Shown: one piece after another, positions 7,330-14,190 of the stretch | How positions within the stretch are numbered: position 1 is the stretch's first letter | How the letters are laid out: each line of letters opens with the position of its first letter | From: an uncultured Oscillospiraceae bacterium | GTDB lineage: Bacteria > Bacillota > Clostridia > Oscillospirales > Oscillospiraceae | Assembly: GCA_900769835.1 (NCBI GenBank) | Contig: CAAGIE010000087.1 | Coordinates: forward strand, 1 to 18,980 | Direction of reading: 5' to 3' | Length of the DNA: 18,980 bases | The notes under the pieces: generated by a model | Seen by the model: only the letters and a program-made list of their open reading frames with translations | Database searches by the model: none | Told to the model about the DNA's origin: nothing | Translations under genes and position numbers: made by a program

Positions 7330-7881
7330 ATGAACTATCGTATGACCATTGCAGGTCTGGAAAGAGACCTGCCTGTATGCAGAGTAACCGACGATCTTTA
7401 CATAGCAGGTTTCGTGATCTTCGGCGATCAGGAGCTGACCGTGGCTTGCGCCCGGGAGCTTTTGAAGAAGACTCCCGAGTATGATTATATTATCACCGCT
7501 GAGGCAAAGGGCATTCCTCTTGCCCACGAAATGGCCCGTCAGAGCGGCGCAAAGAAGTATTTTGTGGCGCGAAAAGTCCCCAAGCTTTATATGCGGGGCG
7601 TGTTTGAGGTCACGGTGAAGTCCATCACCACCGCCAAGGAGCAGACTCTGTATCTGGACACCGCCGATGCAGAAATGATCCGCGGCAAGAAGATCCTGAT
7701 CGTGGACGATGTGATCTCCACCGGCGGCAGCCTGCAGGCGGTGGAAGCGCTGGTGGAAAAGGCCGGCGGCATCATTGCCGGCAGAATGGCCATTCTGGCA
7801 GAGGGCGATGCCCAGGATCGTGAAGACCTGGTGTATCTGGAAAAACTCCCCCTGCTCAATCCCGACGGCACAGAAAAATAA
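7330..7881 (+). CDS. Purine-type phosphoribosyltransferase
   Basis: Cytoplasmic type I phosphoribosyltransferase joining a nucleobase to PRPP. The 183 residues contain ITAEAKGIPLAHEMAR (55-70) and the PRPP-binding motif ILIVDDVISTGGS (122-134), with adjacent acidic residues D126-D127 and the TGGS phosphate loop. The layout and the AEAKGIPLA segment are closest to the adenine/xanthine phosphoribosyltransferase group, so purine salvage is the best guess. Hypoxanthine and orotate enzymes differ around these blocks, but the base cannot be fixed from sequence alone. The ATG at 7330 follows AAAGGGG (7314-7320). It is transcribed alone, between a consensus promoter and a strong terminator. Confidence 0.88.
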   Translation: MNYRMTIAGLERDLPVCRVTDDLYIAGFVIFGDQELTVACARELLKKTPEYDYIITAEAKGIPLAHEMARQSGAKKYFVARKVPKLYMRGVFEVTVKSITTAKEQTLYLDTADAEMIRGKKILIVDDVISTGGSLQAVEALVEKAGGIIAGRMAILAEGDAQDREDLVYLEKLPLLNPDGTEK

Positions 7882-7886
7882 TAAGA

Positions 7887-7920
7887 AAACTGCCGCGGTT
7901 TTTCCGCGGCAGTTTACTTT
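7887..7920 (+). terminator. Intrinsic terminator of the phosphoribosyltransferase gene
   Basis: Perfect 12-bp stem AAACTGCCGCGG (7887-7898) with CCGCGGCAGTTT (7904-7915), a T5 loop and a T-rich tail. The -35 of the next promoter begins inside its 3' arm. Confidence 0.9.
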
Positions 7921-7941
7921 TGGAAAAAAATATGCTATAAT
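7913..7941 (+). promoter_or_regulatory. Promoter of the alr operon
   Basis: TTTACT (7913-7918), 17-base spacer, exact TATAAT (7936-7941) with TGC before it (extended -10). It overlaps the tail of the preceding terminator, leaving 32 bases to the alr start. Confidence 0.8.
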
Positions 7942-7973
7942 GTTTCAAATTATCACTTTCGGAGTTGAAAACC

Positions 7974-9128
7974 GTGAATTTTGATAACACTTACGTTACC
8001 ATAGATCTGGATGCCATCCGGGATAATTTCCGGGCCATTCGCCAAAAAGCCGGTGTGCCGGTGATGGCGGTGGTAAAGGCAGATGCCTATGGCCACGGCG
8101 CAGTGCAGGTGGCAAGGGAACTGGAATCGCTTTGTGCGTTTTTCGGTGTGTCCTCCATGCAGGAAGCGCTGGAACTGCGGCAGGCAGGTCTGAAAATACC
8201 CATCCTGGTGTTGGGTCATACTCCGGTCTCTGCGTTTCGTACGGCGATTTTGGAGGGCATCCGCCCTGCCATTTTCCGCTATGAGGACGCCCAGGCGCTG
8301 TCCCGGGAGGCAAAGAAACTGGATGCGGTGGCGCCGTTCCACTTTGCGCTGGATACGGGTATGAGCCGTATCGGCTTCCAGGCGGACGAAGAAAATGCGG
8401 ACATCTGCGCCAAGATCGCGGCGTTGCCCGGTCTGGAAGCAGAGGGCCTTTTCAGTCATTTCGCCACGGCGGACTGCGCAGACCTGACCGAGGCGAAGGC
8501 TCAAGCAGAGCGCTTTGACCGTTTTGCGAAGATGCTGGAAATGCGGGGCGTGCAGGTGGCGATCCGTCACATGAACAATTCCGCCGGTCTTATGAATTTT
8601 GAAAATCACTACGATATGGTGCGCGCGGGCATCGTGATCTACGGTATGTACCCCAGCGACGAGGTAGACCCCTCCCGTCTGGAACTGCGCCCGGCTCTGT
8701 CCTGGCATAGCCGCATCACCCACGTAAAGACCCTGCCCGCAGGCAGAGGTATCAGTTACGGCGCTTGCTATGTGACGGATAAGGAAACTGTGGTAGCCAC
8801 CGTGCCGGTGGGCTATGCAGACGGTTATAGCCGCAGTCTGAGCAACCGCTTTTATGTGCTGATCCACGGTCGCAAAGCCCCCATTCTGGGTCGGGTTTGT
8901 ATGGATCAGCTGATGGTGGACGTGACGGATATTCCCGATGTGGCGCTGAACGATACGGTGACCCTCATCGGCGCCGACGGGGAGGAAACCATCACCATGG
9001 AGCATATCGCAAAGGCCGCCGGCTCGTTCCATTACGAGATGGCCTGCGCTATCAGCCGACGGGTACCCCGCTTCTATTACCGCAACGGTCGCGTAGTCAA
9101 CCAGGTGCATTACCTGCTGGATACATAA
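7974..9128 (+). CDS. alr: Alanine racemase
   Basis: PLP enzyme that interconverts L- and D-alanine for peptidoglycan, in the cytoplasm. The PLP lysine is K35 in AVVKADAYGHG, and the second catalytic residue is Y262 in GISYGACY. The substrate and PLP-phosphate surroundings RHMNNSAG (198-205) and GYADGYSRSLSNR (280-292), and the C-terminal RVCMDQLMVDVT (307-318), are all present. The 384 residues fit the family. The GTG at 7974 is chosen because CGGAG (7960-7964) lies nine bases upstream; the in-frame TTG at 7965 directly abuts that site and cannot use it. First gene of an operon with the membrane protein and HIT genes (gaps of 14 and 10 bases). Confidence 0.97.
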   Translation: MNFDNTYVTIDLDAIRDNFRAIRQKAGVPVMAVVKADAYGHGAVQVARELESLCAFFGVSSMQEALELRQAGLKIPILVLGHTPVSAFRTAILEGIRPAIFRYEDAQALSREAKKLDAVAPFHFALDTGMSRIGFQADEENADICAKIAALPGLEAEGLFSHFATADCADLTEAKAQAERFDRFAKMLEMRGVQVAIRHMNNSAGLMNFENHYDMVRAGIVIYGMYPSDEVDPSRLELRPALSWHSRITHVKTLPAGRGISYGACYVTDKETVVATVPVGYADGYSRSLSNRFYVLIHGRKAPILGRVCMDQLMVDVTDIPDVALNDTVTLIGADGEETITMEHIAKAAGSFHYEMACAISRRVPRFYYRNGRVVNQVHYLLDT

Positions 9129-9142
9129 GGAAAAGGTGAAAT

Positions 9143-9613
9143 ATGTTTCGGAAATATCTCTATGTGTTTTTGATTTCCATGGTACCCATTGTGGAGCTTC
9201 GCGGCGCCATTCCCATAGCGCAGGGTATGGAACTGAACACCTATGTGGCTCTGTGGGTCTGTGTGCTGGGCAATATGCTGCCGGTGCCGTTCATCTATTT
9301 CTTTGCAAGAAGAATTCTGAACTGGGGCGCACAGCGGCGGTTCATCGGTAAGTTCTGCAGATTTTGCCTGGCAAAGGGCGAGCGCGCCGGTCAGAAGATG
9401 ACCAAGAACGGCCGTGGCGGTCTGTTTATCGGCCTTTTGTTGTTCGTGGGTCTGCCCATCCCCGGCACCGGTGCCTGGACAGGCACTTTGGGCGCCAGTT
9501 TCCTGGATATGGGCTTTAAGCATACGGTGCTTTCCGTGTGCCTGGGCGTGATCCTGGCGGGCGTGATTATGACTGTGGTCAGTATGCTGGGCTTGCACAT
9601 TTTCGGTTTGTAA
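9143..9613 (+). CDS. Small multidrug export protein family membrane protein (COG2426 type)
   Basis: The 156-residue product has about four hydrophobic segments (roughly 3-26, 33-55, 91-118 and 126-153). VPIVELRGAIPIAQGM (14-29) and GLPIPGTGAWTG (102-113) are the paired re-entrant-looking motifs of the Sm_multidrug_ex/COG2426 family, distantly like DedA proteins. The family name is historical and export of drugs is not proven; the substrate is unknown. The ATG at 9143 follows AAGGTG. It lies 14 bases after alr and 10 before the HIT gene, in one operon. The cytoplasmic loop between the second and third segments is rich in Arg and Lys. Confidence 0.85.
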   Translation: MFRKYLYVFLISMVPIVELRGAIPIAQGMELNTYVALWVCVLGNMLPVPFIYFFARRILNWGAQRRFIGKFCRFCLAKGERAGQKMTKNGRGGLFIGLLLFVGLPIPGTGAWTGTLGASFLDMGFKHTVLSVCLGVILAGVIMTVVSMLGLHIFGL

Positions 9614-9623
9614 GGAGAAAATT

Positions 9624-9962
9624 ATGGATTGCATTTTCTGTAAGATCATCGCAGGGGAGATCCCCTCCACCAAGGTCTATGAGGACGAGTTGGTGTATGC
9701 TTTTCGGGACATTAACCCCCAGGCGCCCACCCACATTCTGGTGATCCCCAAGACCCATATTGCCTCCGTTAATGAGTTGACCGCCGCCAATAGCGCTGTG
9801 GTTGCCCATATTTTTGAGGTGATCCCGAGAATTGCCGCGGCAGAGGGTCTTGTGAATGGCTACCGCGTGGTATCCAACTGTGGCCCCGATGCGGGTCAGA
9901 CTGTGTTCCACCTGCATTTCCATATTCTGGGCGGCAAAGAACTTTCTTTGGAAATGGCTTGA
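9624..9962 (+). CDS. HIT family nucleotide hydrolase (HINT-type)
   Basis: The 112-residue product is a histidine-triad hydrolase, cleaving purine nucleoside phosphoramidates or similar nucleotidyl bonds in the cytoplasm. The catalytic triad motif HLHFH is at 96-100, in QTVFHLHFHILGG. C3 and C6 (CIFCKI) with H45 form the usual zinc site of this subgroup. RDINPQAPTHILVIPK (28-43) is the standard substrate pocket. Start ATG after AAGGAG. Third gene of the alr operon. Its TGA stop (9960-9962) lies inside the -35 box of the next promoter. Confidence 0.95.
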   Translation: MDCIFCKIIAGEIPSTKVYEDELVYAFRDINPQAPTHILVIPKTHIASVNELTAANSAVVAHIFEVIPRIAAAEGLVNGYRVVSNCGPDAGQTVFHLHFHILGGKELSLEMA

Positions 9963-9986
9963 CAAAGTTCGACTGTTTGCTATAAT
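9959..9986 (+). promoter_or_regulatory. Consensus promoter of the TPP riboswitch-thiT unit
   Basis: Exact TTGACA (9959-9964), a 16-base spacer and exact TATAAT (9981-9986) preceded by TGC. The -35 overlaps the stop codon of the HIT gene. Confidence 0.9.
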
Positions 9987-10009
9987 TGTCTTAAATCGCA
10001 AAGTAAATC

Positions 10010-10103
10010 CATCTTCGGGGAGCCGAATGCATTCGGCTGAGAGTAGGCTTTGTAGCCTGGACCCGTGAACCTGATACGGTCAGTACCGTCGTAGGAAAAG
10101 ATG
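10010..10103 (+). ncRNA. TPP riboswitch aptamer (THI-box)
   Basis: Signature elements are in order: CATCTT (10010-10015) pairs with AAGATG (10098-10103) as P1, CGGG (10016-10019) pairs with CCCG (10062-10065) as P2, and a P3 hairpin leads to CTGAGAG (10037-10043). ACCCGTGAACCTGAT (10061-10075), a P4/P5 helix ACGGT/ACCGT and CGTAGGAAA then complete the pyrophosphate sensor. These are the conserved THI-box strings. It lies between a consensus promoter and thiT, so thiamine pyrophosphate should lower transporter expression. Confidence 0.97.
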
Positions 10104-10123
10104 CACAAATGAGATACCTTCAG

Positions 10124-10170
10124 TATCGCACTGTAATTCTTCGACGGATTTGCAGTGCGGTATTTTTATT
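10124..10170 (+). terminator. Riboswitch-controlled attenuator before thiT
   Basis: Thirteen-bp stem (10124-10136 with 10150-10162, two G-T wobbles) followed by TTTTTATT. It lies downstream of the aptamer and upstream of thiT. CCGTCG in the aptamer (10086-10091) is exactly complementary to CGACGG in the terminator loop (10142-10147), and GATAC/GTATC (10112-10116 with 10122-10126) overlaps the stem base. Either could form a competing antiterminator; this is inference. Confidence 0.85.
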
Positions 10171-10184
10171 ATGGAGGTGTCAGT

Positions 10185-10733
10185 ATGACAAAGACACACA
10201 AAAGCGTCCGTGCGCTGACGGAAGGCGCAATTCTCATCGCATTGGCAGAGATCCTTAGTTTTCTGCCCCTTTACAAGCTCCCCTGGGGCGGCAGTATCGA
10301 TTTTGCAATGTTGCCGATCCTGCTGTTCTGCGTCCGCTGGGGCTTTGGCCCGGGTATGATCGCGGCAACTGCCCACGCGCTGCTGCAGACCCTCTTTGAG
10401 GGTGGCATCGCCATCGGCTGGCAGAGCATCATCGGCGATTTTCTCCTTGCCTATATGGTGCTGGGCCTGGCGGGTCTGTTCCGGGGGAAATGGTGCCTTG
10501 CCACCATCGTGGCTTGCGGCGCAAGATTTTTGGTGCATTATGTGGTGGGGGCAACCATCTGGGCGGAATATATGCCGGAGAATTTCTTCGGTATGACGAT
10601 GACCACCCCCTGGTTCTATTCCGCACTGTATAACGGCGCCTATATGCTGCCGGATATGGTGCTGTGCATTGCATTGTTCTTCCTGATGAGCAAGACGCCC
10701 CTGCGCAAATATCTGAAAGCAGAAGACCTGTAA
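10185..10733 (+). CDS. thiT: Thiamine ECF transporter S component ThiT
   Basis: Membrane-embedded substrate-binding subunit for thiamine uptake; works with a shared ECF ATPase/EcfT module, which is not encoded here. The 182 residues are mostly hydrophobic with about six helices. KLPWGGSIDFAMLPI (31-45), LVHYVVGATIWAEYMP (116-131) and FYSALYNGAYMLP (144-156) match the family. W34, H118, W126, Y145 and N150 occur with the spacing of the thiamine-contacting residues I recall for the L. lactis protein. The region of its Glu-Tyr contact reads GDF here, so that part may differ. The ATG at 10185 has GGAGG seven bases before. A TPP riboswitch directly upstream supports the assignment strongly. Confidence 0.95.
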   Translation: MTKTHKSVRALTEGAILIALAEILSFLPLYKLPWGGSIDFAMLPILLFCVRWGFGPGMIAATAHALLQTLFEGGIAIGWQSIIGDFLLAYMVLGLAGLFRGKWCLATIVACGARFLVHYVVGATIWAEYMPENFFGMTMTTPWFYSALYNGAYMLPDMVLCIALFFLMSKTPLRKYLKAEDL

Positions 10734-10859
10734 AAAAAGCCTCCCTCTCTGAGGGAGGTGGATTTTGCGAAGCAAAAGACGGAGGGAGTGTCGCATCGAA
10801 CGATAGGACACTCCCCCAGCCTGCGTTGCAGGCAGCCCCCTCAAAGAGGGGGCAATTTT
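10734..10859. repeat. Palindromic multi-hairpin intergenic repeat, copy B (complete)
   Basis: Five hairpins in a row: CCTCCCTC/GAGGGAGG (10741-10758), TTTTGC/GCAAAA, GGGAGTGTC/GACACTCCC (10784-10792 with 10807-10815), GCCTGC/GCAGGC (10819-10833) and GCCCCCTC/GAGGGGGC (10835-10853) with a T-rich tail. The left and right halves are themselves inverted copies of one plan. This is what a small MITE- or REP-like element looks like; no coding capacity. Copy A lies at 1036-1119. Confidence 0.75.
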
Positions 10860-10863
10860 ATTT
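10835..10863 (+). terminator. Probable thiT terminator formed by repeat copy B
   Basis: Perfect stem GCCCCCTC (10835-10842) with GAGGGGGC (10846-10853), AAA loop, then AATTTTATTT. It is the last hairpin of the repeat and the only terminator-like structure after thiT. Confidence 0.6.
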
Positions 10864-10923
10864 CCCAAAATAGTTCCCAATTTCTTCTTTCGTTGCCTTC
10901 AGGCTGCCCTGGAATGTGCCGGG
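10858..10923 (-). pseudogene. C-terminal relic of a second DHHA1 / AlaX-type gene
   Basis: On the minus strand this frame reads PGTFQGSLKATKEEIGNYFG, then Lys and a TAA stop (10858-10860). It matches the last residues of the intact editing protein at 12914-14053 (PGTFQGSVKATKAEIEAFF): 14 of 20 residues are identical, with many synonymous base changes. PGTFQG belongs to the conserved end of DHHA1 domains in alanyl-tRNA synthetases and AlaX proteins. No start or upstream part of the gene is present: the frame is replaced by the terminator of the RCC1 gene. A relic is a better explanation than a real small gene. Confidence 0.75.
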
Positions 10924-10930
10924 GACAACG

Positions 10931-10962
10931 AAAAGCACCGGAGGAAACCCTCCGGCGCTTTT
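10931..10962 (-). terminator. Intrinsic terminator of the RCC1-repeat gene
   Basis: Stem of 14 pairs with one mismatch (10931-10944 with 10949-10962; core CCGGAGG/CCTCCGG), ending in TTTTCGTTG on the minus strand, just after the TGA stop at 10968-10970. Confidence 0.8.
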
Positions 10963-10967
10963 CCGAT

Positions 10968-12815
10968 TCACTTTTGAGGAACTTTGATATTTGTCCAGCC
11001 GGAAACATCACACCGGCCGTCATCGTTCCTACCAACCGCTACCACCGTGCCGTCGGCTTTCAGGCCAACCGTATGGGAAGAACCTGTGGAAATTGCCACA
11101 ATATCCGTCCGTTCGGGGAAATTGCACTGGCCGCCATCATTCTCACCAACCGCTACTACCGCGCCATCAGACTTTAGGCCTACCGTGTGTTCATAGCCTG
11201 CAGAAATCGCCACAATATCCGTCCATTCCGTCACATCGCACTGGTCGTCATTATTCCGCCCAACCGCTACCACCGTGCCGTCGGCTTTCAGACCAACCGT
11301 ATGAGAAAGACCTGCAGAAATCGCCACAATATCCGTCCATTCCGTCACATCGCACAGGCCGTAACCACCATATCCGGCCGCAACGACTGTTCCGTCAGAC
11401 TTCAGGCCTACCGTGTGTTCTTCACCTGCAGAAATCGCCACAATATCCGTCCATTCGGAAACATCACATTGGCCGTCATCATTCCACCCAACCGCTACTA
11501 CCGTACCGTCGGCTTTCAGGCCAACTGTATGGTGTGCACCTGCAAAAATCGCCACAATATCCGTCCATTCGGAAATATCACACTGGCCGTTATAATTCGC
11601 ACCAACCGTCACCACGGTGCCATCGGCTTTCAGACCTACCGTGTGGTAAGTACCTGCGGAAACTGCCACAATATCGGTCCAATACGCCACATCACACCGG
11701 CCGTTATAATTCGCACCAACCGCTACTACCGTACCGTCGGCTTTTAGAGCAACTGTATGACCCCGGCCTGCAGAAATCGTATCTCTCCGGGCAACCTGAT
11801 CCCAAAGTTCGAAGGAACGTTCCCGGGCATCTTTGTAATCCCCCATCTTTCCAAAAGCGATGGCCGCTTCGGCAGGGGAGGACTCCACAAGTTTCTCGGC
11901 CTTGCTGTACTTAATAGGCTTTGCTACCAAGACGCCCGCAATGATCAGGACGATTGCGATTACACAAGACAGGCCAACGATTTTTAGCCGTTTTTTGCGC
12001 AACTTTTCTTCTTTCGCTATTTCTTGCTGGCATTCCGTCTTGCGTTGTTCGGAATCCTTATAGTCCAAGATCTTATCAAACGCATTTATTGCAACGTTAT
12101 AGGAACCTTCTCTTTGGAATTTTAGCGCATCCGCATAGATTTCTTCTTTTTCTGTTTCTATTGCGCAGTTTCTGTACAACTCAACAAGTTGTGCCGAATC
12201 TTTGTGTTGGAGGAGTTCGTTAAACATCTCTGCCACAGCCGCATAGTCATCGGAGGTCTGTGCCTGATCTGCGGCATTCTTTGCCTGAAGATATTGTTCC
12301 TCCGCAACATAGAAATCCGCCCGTTGGCGGCAAAGCCTTGCTTTCTCCGCCGCATCGGAATATGCGCCCAGACTATTAAAGATCAACTCCGCATTGTACA
12401 GAGCGCCGGGGTTGGTTTCGTTTTCCAAAACCGAGAGAGCAACGCCGTATTTTCTTGCGCAGACGTTGTTATGGCAATCGGTGAGCATACGGCGCAGATC
12501 CGGGTCTGCAAAGCGCATTACCTTTTGATAGTAGGGGGTCTGATTGAACAGCTCCGGATAATTGTGCAGATCCTCCGGTCTTCTCAGCCGCAACTGCACC
12601 AGGAGTTTGCCCAAATATGCCTGGGCATTTTCGGGCTCCAGATCCAGTACCTTCTCAAAATATTCGTCGGCACGGGCAATCTCGCCATCCTCCAAAAACA
12701 GATAGGCTCGTTTCAACAGGGATGCCGCCGGGGCATAGCCGCCGGACGCACCGGGAGCCGTCTGGGGCGCAGTGGCACCCACGGGATCCAAAGAACGCTG
12801 TTCAAAATCAGACAT
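10968..12815 (-). CDS. TPR/YKDA-repeat membrane protein with extracellular seven-bladed RCC1 propeller
   Basis: 615 residues in four parts. Residues 1-32 are a low-complexity start; 33-90 look like a TPR pair (AYLFLEDGEIARADEYFEKVLDLEP). About 140-275 carries helical repeats with the gut-Bacillota 'YxDA/YKDS' signature (AYSDA, HKDSA, DYKDS), and a further copy follows the membrane segment (GDYKDARER, 325-333). One transmembrane helix (277-297) is preceded by KLRKKRLK, so by the positive-inside rule the N-terminus is cytoplasmic. Residues 345-608 are seven consecutive 38-residue repeats of the type DIVAISAGxxHTVGLKADGT, with VVAVG and QCDVSEWT following. RCC1 propellers have seven blades, so the count is exact. 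The ATG at 12815 has AGAGAGG eight bases upstream. Function unknown; a surface binding role is inference. Confidence 0.88.
   Translation of the reverse strand: MSDFEQRSLDPVGATAPQTAPGASGGYAPAASLLKRAYLFLEDGEIARADEYFEKVLDLEPENAQAYLGKLLVQLRLRRPEDLHNYPELFNQTPYYQKVMRFADPDLRRMLTDCHNNVCARKYGVALSVLENETNPGALYNAELIFNSLGAYSDAAEKARLCRQRADFYVAEEQYLQAKNAADQAQTSDDYAAVAEMFNELLQHKDSAQLVELYRNCAIETEKEEIYADALKFQREGSYNVAINAFDKILDYKDSEQRKTECQQEIAKEEKLRKKRLKIVGLSCVIAIVLIIAGVLVAKPIKYSKAEKLVESSPAEAAIAFGKMGDYKDARERSFELWDQVARRDTISAGRGHTVALKADGTVVAVGANYNGRCDVAYWTDIVAVSAGTYHTVGLKADGTVVTVGANYNGQCDISEWTDIVAIFAGAHHTVGLKADGTVVAVGWNDDGQCDVSEWTDIVAISAGEEHTVGLKSDGTVVAAGYGGYGLCDVTEWTDIVAISAGLSHTVGLKADGTVVAVGRNNDDQCDVTEWTDIVAISAGYEHTVGLKSDGAVVAVGENDGGQCNFPERTDIVAISTGSSHTVGLKADGTVVAVGRNDDGRCDVSGWTNIKVPQK
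10992..11783 (-). repeat. Seven tandem 114-bp repeats encoding RCC1 blades
   Basis: The strings CCACAATATCCGTCC and TGTATG/CCGTGTG recur every 114 bases on the plus strand (for example ATATCCGTCC at 11101, 11215 and 11329). Copies differ at many synonymous positions, so this is an older repeat array under protein constraint and not a fresh tandem duplication. Confidence 0.9.
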
Positions 12816-12913
12816 ATCTAAAACCTCTCTTTTCTACCATATTGTGACGATTTTTACTGTTATTGCGGGTTGCGAGCCTGAGCGCCGCCGGGGGGCGCTC
12901 CTATCGCTCCCCC

Positions 12914-14053
12914 TCATCTGAAAAAGGCTTCGATTTCCGCTTTTGTGGCTTTCACACTGCCTTGGAATGTGCCGGGCTTGCCGCCACCGCGGCCGTTGAG
13001 GGCTTTGGCGGCATCCCCGCCCAGTTCTTTTGCGCCGTCGCCGATCAGGCAGAGGGTGTAGCCGTCTGTGTCGTTGCCGGATACCACCGTGGCAATGCCG
13101 CCGCAAACCGCGGCGATGGCATCGGCCAGTTCCCGCACTGCGCCGGGGGCAAGATCCTCTGCAAAATGCACCGCATTTCCGACATTCCGGTAGAACGCTG
13201 CCACCGCGTCGAACACTTGCTTTTGCAGGTTGTTCGCCCGGAATTTCTCTGCCGCCAGCATTTCGTTTGCCTTTTGTGCGGCGGCGCCGGTTTCCAGCAC
13301 CTTTGCGGAGAAAGCCTGGGATACCAGACGGTTTTGCTCATATACATCCTGGAACCAGCGCAAGGCTCTGCCGCCGCAGACCATCTCCATTCGTACACCC
13401 TGGTGGAATTTGATGCAGGACAAGAGTTTGATGCAGCCCACCTCGCCGGTGCGCGCCACGTGGACACCACAGCAGGCGCAGATGTCGTTGTCCGGGATCT
13501 CCACGATCCGCACCGGCCAGGGCAGTTCCCGCTTGGAGCGATAGGGGATGGCGGGGAGTTCTTCCGGGGTGGGATACCCGCAGAGAACGGGGCGGTTCTC
13601 CCAGACGATCCCGTTGGCAAGATTCTCCAGCAGAGGGATGTCCTCGGCGGGGATGTTGCCGTCAAAGTCGATGGTCACGGTGTTTCCGCCCACGTGGAAG
13701 CCGGTGTTGTGATAGCCGTATTTTTCGTGAATGATGCCGGAGAGAATATGCTCGCCGGTGTGCTGCTGCATCAGATCAAAGCGATAGGCGTAATCGATCT
13801 GTCCGCAAACCGTTTCGCCAACGCTCAAGGGCGCATCGCACAGATGCACCACATTTTCGCCGACTTCCTTGCAGTGAAGCACCTGCACATCGCCCAAAAT
13901 GCCGATGTCGCTGGCCTGACCGCCGCCCTCAGGATAGAAAGCGGTGGCGTCCAAAATGACTGCGTAGCCCTGATCCGTTTCCTCGCAGGAAAGGACAGTG
14001 GCGGAGAAATTCCGCAAATGGCAGTCCTCATAATATAACTTTTTTGTGTTCAT
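12914..14053 (-). CDS. Alanyl-tRNA editing protein (AlaX with DHHA1 domain)
   Basis: Free-standing editing enzyme that hydrolyses mischarged Ser- or Gly-tRNA(Ala) in the cytoplasm. The 379 residues lack a synthetase core and match the long AlaX form. The N-terminal barrel carries DATAFYPEGGGQASD (35-49). The zinc site is HTGEH (H98, H102) with C194 and H198 of CCGVH. A helical linker follows (about 240-285), then a DHHA1 domain ending in GRGGGKPGTFQG (354-365). All expected metal ligands are present. The ATG at 14053 is preceded by GAGGTG. It sits divergent from the ParB-like gene and 98 bases before the RCC1 gene; that gap has a GAGCGCC/GGCGCTC hairpin (12880-12900) without a clear T run. 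Confidence 0.94.
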   Translation of the reverse strand: MNTKKLYYEDCHLRNFSATVLSCEETDQGYAVILDATAFYPEGGGQASDIGILGDVQVLHCKEVGENVVHLCDAPLSVGETVCGQIDYAYRFDLMQQHTGEHILSGIIHEKYGYHNTGFHVGGNTVTIDFDGNIPAEDIPLLENLANGIVWENRPVLCGYPTPEELPAIPYRSKRELPWPVRIVEIPDNDICACCGVHVARTGEVGCIKLLSCIKFHQGVRMEMVCGGRALRWFQDVYEQNRLVSQAFSAKVLETGAAAQKANEMLAAEKFRANNLQKQVFDAVAAFYRNVGNAVHFAEDLAPGAVRELADAIAAVCGGIATVVSGNDTDGYTLCLIGDGAKELGGDAAKALNGRGGGKPGTFQGSVKATKAEIEAFFR

Positions 14054-14082
14054 ATTTGCCGCACCTCAGGTGATTTTTTCTC

Positions 14083-14112
14083 ATTGTATCACAGTTGCGG
14101 GGAAGTTGTCGA
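14083..14112 (-). promoter_or_regulatory. Candidate promoter of the AlaX gene
   Basis: Minus-strand TCGACA (14107-14112), 18-base spacer and TACAAT (14083-14088); each box has five of six consensus bases. Confidence 0.55.
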
Positions 14113-14190
14113 GAGGTTTTGCGGGTTTCGTGTTTTTTCTGTTGTCTCCGGCGATAAAATGGCATTACCACAAACGAAGGAGAATGTCCT

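Noticed and set aside
7132..7527. Minus-strand frame of 131 codons in front of the DUF3810 gene
   Set aside because: It is antisense to the phosphoribosyltransferase and crosses both divergent promoters.
7953..9110. Minus-strand frame of 385 codons opposite alanine racemase
   Set aside because: Antisense shadow of alr; His-rich, with no family motif and no ribosome binding site.
10155..10184. Longer N-terminus for ThiT starting at 10155
   Set aside because: It would start inside the riboswitch-controlled terminator stem, and the ATG at 10185 has GGAGG at proper spacing.
10741..10853. tRNA or structured small RNA in the hairpin cluster after thiT
   Set aside because: No cloverleaf, T-loop or anticodon arrangement; the hairpins are explained by the two-halved inverted repeat.
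10992..11783. CRISPR-like array
   Set aside because: The regular 114-bp units are coding RCC1 blades with no spacer structure and no cas genes nearby.
10991..11914. Plus-strand repetitive frames opposite the RCC1 repeats
   Set aside because: They are shadows created by the 114-bp periodicity: a repeat length divisible by three keeps antisense frames open. There is no upstream signal.
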